This document shows, one piece after another, positions 6,189 to 7,850 of a DNA stretch of 7,850 nt (its first letter is position 1; each line of letters opens with the position of its first letter). Where the stretch lies: the NCBI GenBank assembly GCA_945827765.1, contig CALZPS010000063.1, positions 1 to 7,850 of the forward strand, in the 5' to 3' direction. Below the pieces are notes generated by a model. The model was not told the DNA's origin and did not search any database. It saw only the letters and a program-made list of their open reading frames with translations. The translations under genes and the position numbers were made by a program. Origin of the DNA: an uncultured Lachnospiraceae bacterium (GTDB taxonomy: Bacteria > Bacillota > Clostridia > Lachnospirales > Lachnospiraceae).

Positions 6189-7577
6189 TTATGATTCTTT
6201 GGCAAAATATTCTTTTACCAGTTTCACGACTGTGCCGCTCAGTAAAAACAGAGCAATCAAGTTCGGAATAGCCATCAGACCATTGAATGTCTCGGCGATA
6301 CTCCAAAGCAGATCCAACTGTACAGTAGCCCCCAAAATGGCAACCAAAGAATACACTACCATAAAAGGTTTGATGACTTTGGAAGAAAACAAAAATTCAA
6401 TACATCTTGCGCCGTACAATCCCCATCCGATAATGGTAGAGAAAGCGAAACAGCACATGGCAACTGCCGTAAAAATGGAGACCCAGTTTCCATAGGTGGA
6501 AGTAAATCCGGAAATCGTAAGTTCGGCTCCTGCGGCAGAACCGTAGGGAACATTCACTCCGCTGCAAAGGATGACAAGCGCCGTCAGTGTGCAGATGATG
6601 ATTGTGTCCGTAAATACTTCAAAGATACCGAAAAATCCCTGTTTTACGGGAGAGTGGGTGTCTGCACAGGCATGGGCGATGGAACCGGTTCCCAATCCGG
6701 CCTCGTTGGAAAAGATACCTCTCGAGAATCCCTTCTGCATACTTAAAAAGAAACTTCCCACGATACCACCCGTCACAGCAGACGGGTGAAATGCTCCGGA
6801 AATGATGGAGGCAAAAACAGCAGGAACATTTCGGATATTTAATATAACGACTCCGATAGCCAGAATGATATAGAGGAAAGCCATAAACGGGACAAGTTTT
6901 TCTGTTACTTTTCCAATTCGTTTGACCCCTCCGAGCAGTACCAAAGCTACAAGTGAGGCCAGAATGATTCCCATGATCAGATTTCCGGTAGGCACGAAGG
7001 TATTATCAATCAATCGGTAGTTGAGCAGTGCGGAATTGATGGCGGTGGTAATTGTATTGACCTGTGTGGCATTGCCGGTTCCAAATACAGTCAGTACGCC
7101 GAATAAAGAAAAGAGTACTGCCAAAAACTGCCAGTGCTTTCCAAGACCGTTTTTGATATAATACATCGGTCCGCCTACATAGTCGCCCTGTTCGTTTTTC
7201 TCGCGGAAATGGACAGCGAGTGTGACTTCAGAAAATTTGGTACACATTCCAAGGAAAGCAGAAATCCACATCCAGAACACGGCGCCTGGACCACCGATGG
7301 CGATTGCTCCGGCAACACCTGCGATGTTGCCTGTGCCGACCGTGGCAGCCAAAGCGGTGCAGACTGCCTGAAACGGAGTCATGGCACCGTCTGCGGCATC
7401 TTTCCCATGGAAGAGACGCCCAATCGTCATTTTGATGGCGTAAGGGAATTTGCGTATCTGCAGAAATCCGGTGCGGAAACTTAAAAACAAGCCGACACCG
7501 ATGATGCAGACCATGGCGGGAACTCCCCAGATAAAATGATTAACGGCTGAATTAACTTCTTCGATGATATGTAACAT
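6189..7577 (-). CDS. AGCS family sodium/alanine-glycine symporter
   Basis: A full-length (462-residue) integral membrane transporter of the alanine/glycine:cation symporter family (AlsT, DagA, AgcS relatives), which imports small neutral amino acids with sodium or protons. The sequence shows about ten to eleven hydrophobic segments and the family's conserved blocks: LAATVGTGNIAGVAGAIAIG (76-95), YVGGPMYYI (133-141), FGTGNATQVNT (165-175), and GFSRGIFSNEAGLGTGSIAH (283-302), followed by EVFTDT (320-325). The N-terminus, with an acidic amphipathic start and a first helix from about residue 14, fits the family. On the minus strand AGGAGA lies six bases before the ATG (complement of 7583-7588), giving confidence in the start. 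It points towards the prepilin peptidase and ends just before the strong hairpin. The 158-bp tandem repeat begins 33 bases upstream of its ATG, so its promoter or leader must lie in or next to the repeat. No clear -10/-35 was found in the short unique stretch. Alanine versus glycine or another substrate cannot be decided here. Confidence 0.95.
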   Translation of the reverse strand: MLHIIEEVNSAVNHFIWGVPAMVCIIGVGLFLSFRTGFLQIRKFPYAIKMTIGRLFHGKDAADGAMTPFQAVCTALAATVGTGNIAGVAGAIAIGGPGAVFWMWISAFLGMCTKFSEVTLAVHFREKNEQGDYVGGPMYYIKNGLGKHWQFLAVLFSLFGVLTVFGTGNATQVNTITTAINSALLNYRLIDNTFVPTGNLIMGIILASLVALVLLGGVKRIGKVTEKLVPFMAFLYIILAIGVVILNIRNVPAVFASIISGAFHPSAVTGGIVGSFFLSMQKGFSRGIFSNEAGLGTGSIAHACADTHSPVKQGFFGIFEVFTDTIIICTLTALVILCSGVNVPYGSAAGAELTISGFTSTYGNWVSIFTAVAMCCFAFSTIIGWGLYGARCIEFLFSSKVIKPFMVVYSLVAILGATVQLDLLWSIAETFNGLMAIPNLIALFLLSGTVVKLVKEYFAKES

Positions 7578-7610
7578 GGTATTCTCCTGTATCTTTTGTA
7601 TTCATGTATG

Positions 7611-7850
7611 AAATCCGCTCATTTTTCTGCGAAAAATGGCTACTTTTCGGTGTTTTACGGGTCCCAAAGTCATGTATTGACATGCAAGCATGAAATTCAT
7701 GACTGTTTGACCCTATGATGTCCACGGATTGCTACGCACTTCGTGCTCCCGCAATCCTAAAACACCTCAAATCCGCTCATTTTTCTGCGAAAAATGGCTA
7801 CTTTTCGGTGTTTTACGGGTCCCAAAGTCATGTATTGACATGCAAGCATG
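7611..7850. repeat. 158-bp tandem repeat made of stem-loops, continuing past the window
   Basis: The 82 bases 7611-7692 recur without any change at 7769-7850, where the window ends, so the period is 158 bp and at least 1.5 copies are present. Each unit is largely self-complementary. H1: GGGTC-cc-AAAGTCATG (7659-7674) pairs with CATGAC-tg-TTTGACCC (7698-7713), with CATGC/GCATG (7681-7692) in its loop. H2: GGATTGC (7726-7732) pairs with GCAATCC (7751-7757) around GCAC-TTC-GTGC (7736-7746). H3: TAAAACACC (7758-7766) pairs with GGTGTTTTA (7807-7815) around CATTTTT/AAAAATG (7778-7784, 7790-7796). The left arm of H3 is missing in the first copy, because the repeat edge at 7611 falls inside it. No convincing protein is encoded. 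It sits upstream of the AGCS symporter gene. Confidence 0.9.

Noticed and set aside
5968..6495. 175-codon plus-strand frame across the peptidase end and the symporter 3' end
   Set aside because: It overlaps two well-supported genes, runs through the hairpin and resembles no family.
7602..7673. 23-codon minus-strand frame starting in the repeat (ATG, complement of 7671-7673)
   Set aside because: There is no ribosome binding site, the bases are explained by the hairpins, and the second copy gives a different C-terminus. It is not supported as a peptide.
7677..7705. Promoter starting with TTGACA at 7677-7682 on the plus strand
   Set aside because: No TATAAT-like hexamer is found 15-19 bases downstream, and the TTGACA lies in the loop of hairpin H1. 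No plus-strand gene follows within the window.
7611..7850. CRISPR array
   Set aside because: The repeat is 158 bp with no short repeat and unique spacer pattern, and no cas gene is near.

Overview
The window looks like a chromosomal segment of a gut Bacillota of the Lachnospiraceae type. Grounds: moderate GC, strong AGGAG/GAGG ribosome binding sites, a DegV-family gene, cytoplasmic GH2 and GH32 glycosidases without signal peptides, a GH2 enzyme with a C-terminal helical tail of a kind I recall from Lachnospiraceae homologues, and an AGCS-type sodium/amino-acid symporter. This assignment is an inference from family resemblance.

Layout, left to right. (1) 1-378 (+): the C-terminal half of a TSUP (TauE/SafE) membrane permease, cut by the window edge. 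(2) 481-1341 (+): a complete DegV-family fatty-acid-binding protein. (3) 1340-1528 (+): a decayed fragment of a GH3 beta-glucosidase-type gene, starting at the DegV stop codon and disrupted by frameshift and deletion. (4) 1560-1702: an AT-rich region with two TATAAT boxes and a small nested hairpin. (5) 1703-3919 (+): a GH2 glycosidase with both catalytic glutamates and an N-x-K motif that leaves beta-galactosidase versus beta-glucuronidase open. (6) 3920-4007: a terminator-like hairpin inside a possible 21-codon reading frame. (7) 4008-5084 (+): a GH32 fructosidase with a complete catalytic triad but a much shortened C-terminal sandwich. (8) 5085-5246: a gap that stays open in one frame up to the next gene. 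(9) 5247-6044 (+): an orphan A24 prepilin peptidase. (10) 6153-6184: a perfect 14-bp hairpin between convergent genes. (11) 6189-7577 (-): the AGCS symporter. (12) 7611-7850: a 158-bp tandem repeat, running off the window, whose unit is almost entirely adjacent stem-loops.

Functionally, the centre is a small carbohydrate-use island (GH3 remnant, GH2, GH32) for intracellular hydrolysis of imported glycosides and fructosides, with no transporter or regulator visible here. The flanking permease, DegV protein, prepilin peptidase and amino-acid symporter are not obviously linked to it.

The most unusual signals are non-coding. The 158-bp tandem repeat lies upstream of the symporter. One of its hairpin modules has a diverged look-alike upstream of the GH2 gene, in the same orientation relative to the downstream gene and with swapped but still pairing stem bases. 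No defence system, CRISPR array, tRNA or rRNA was seen.
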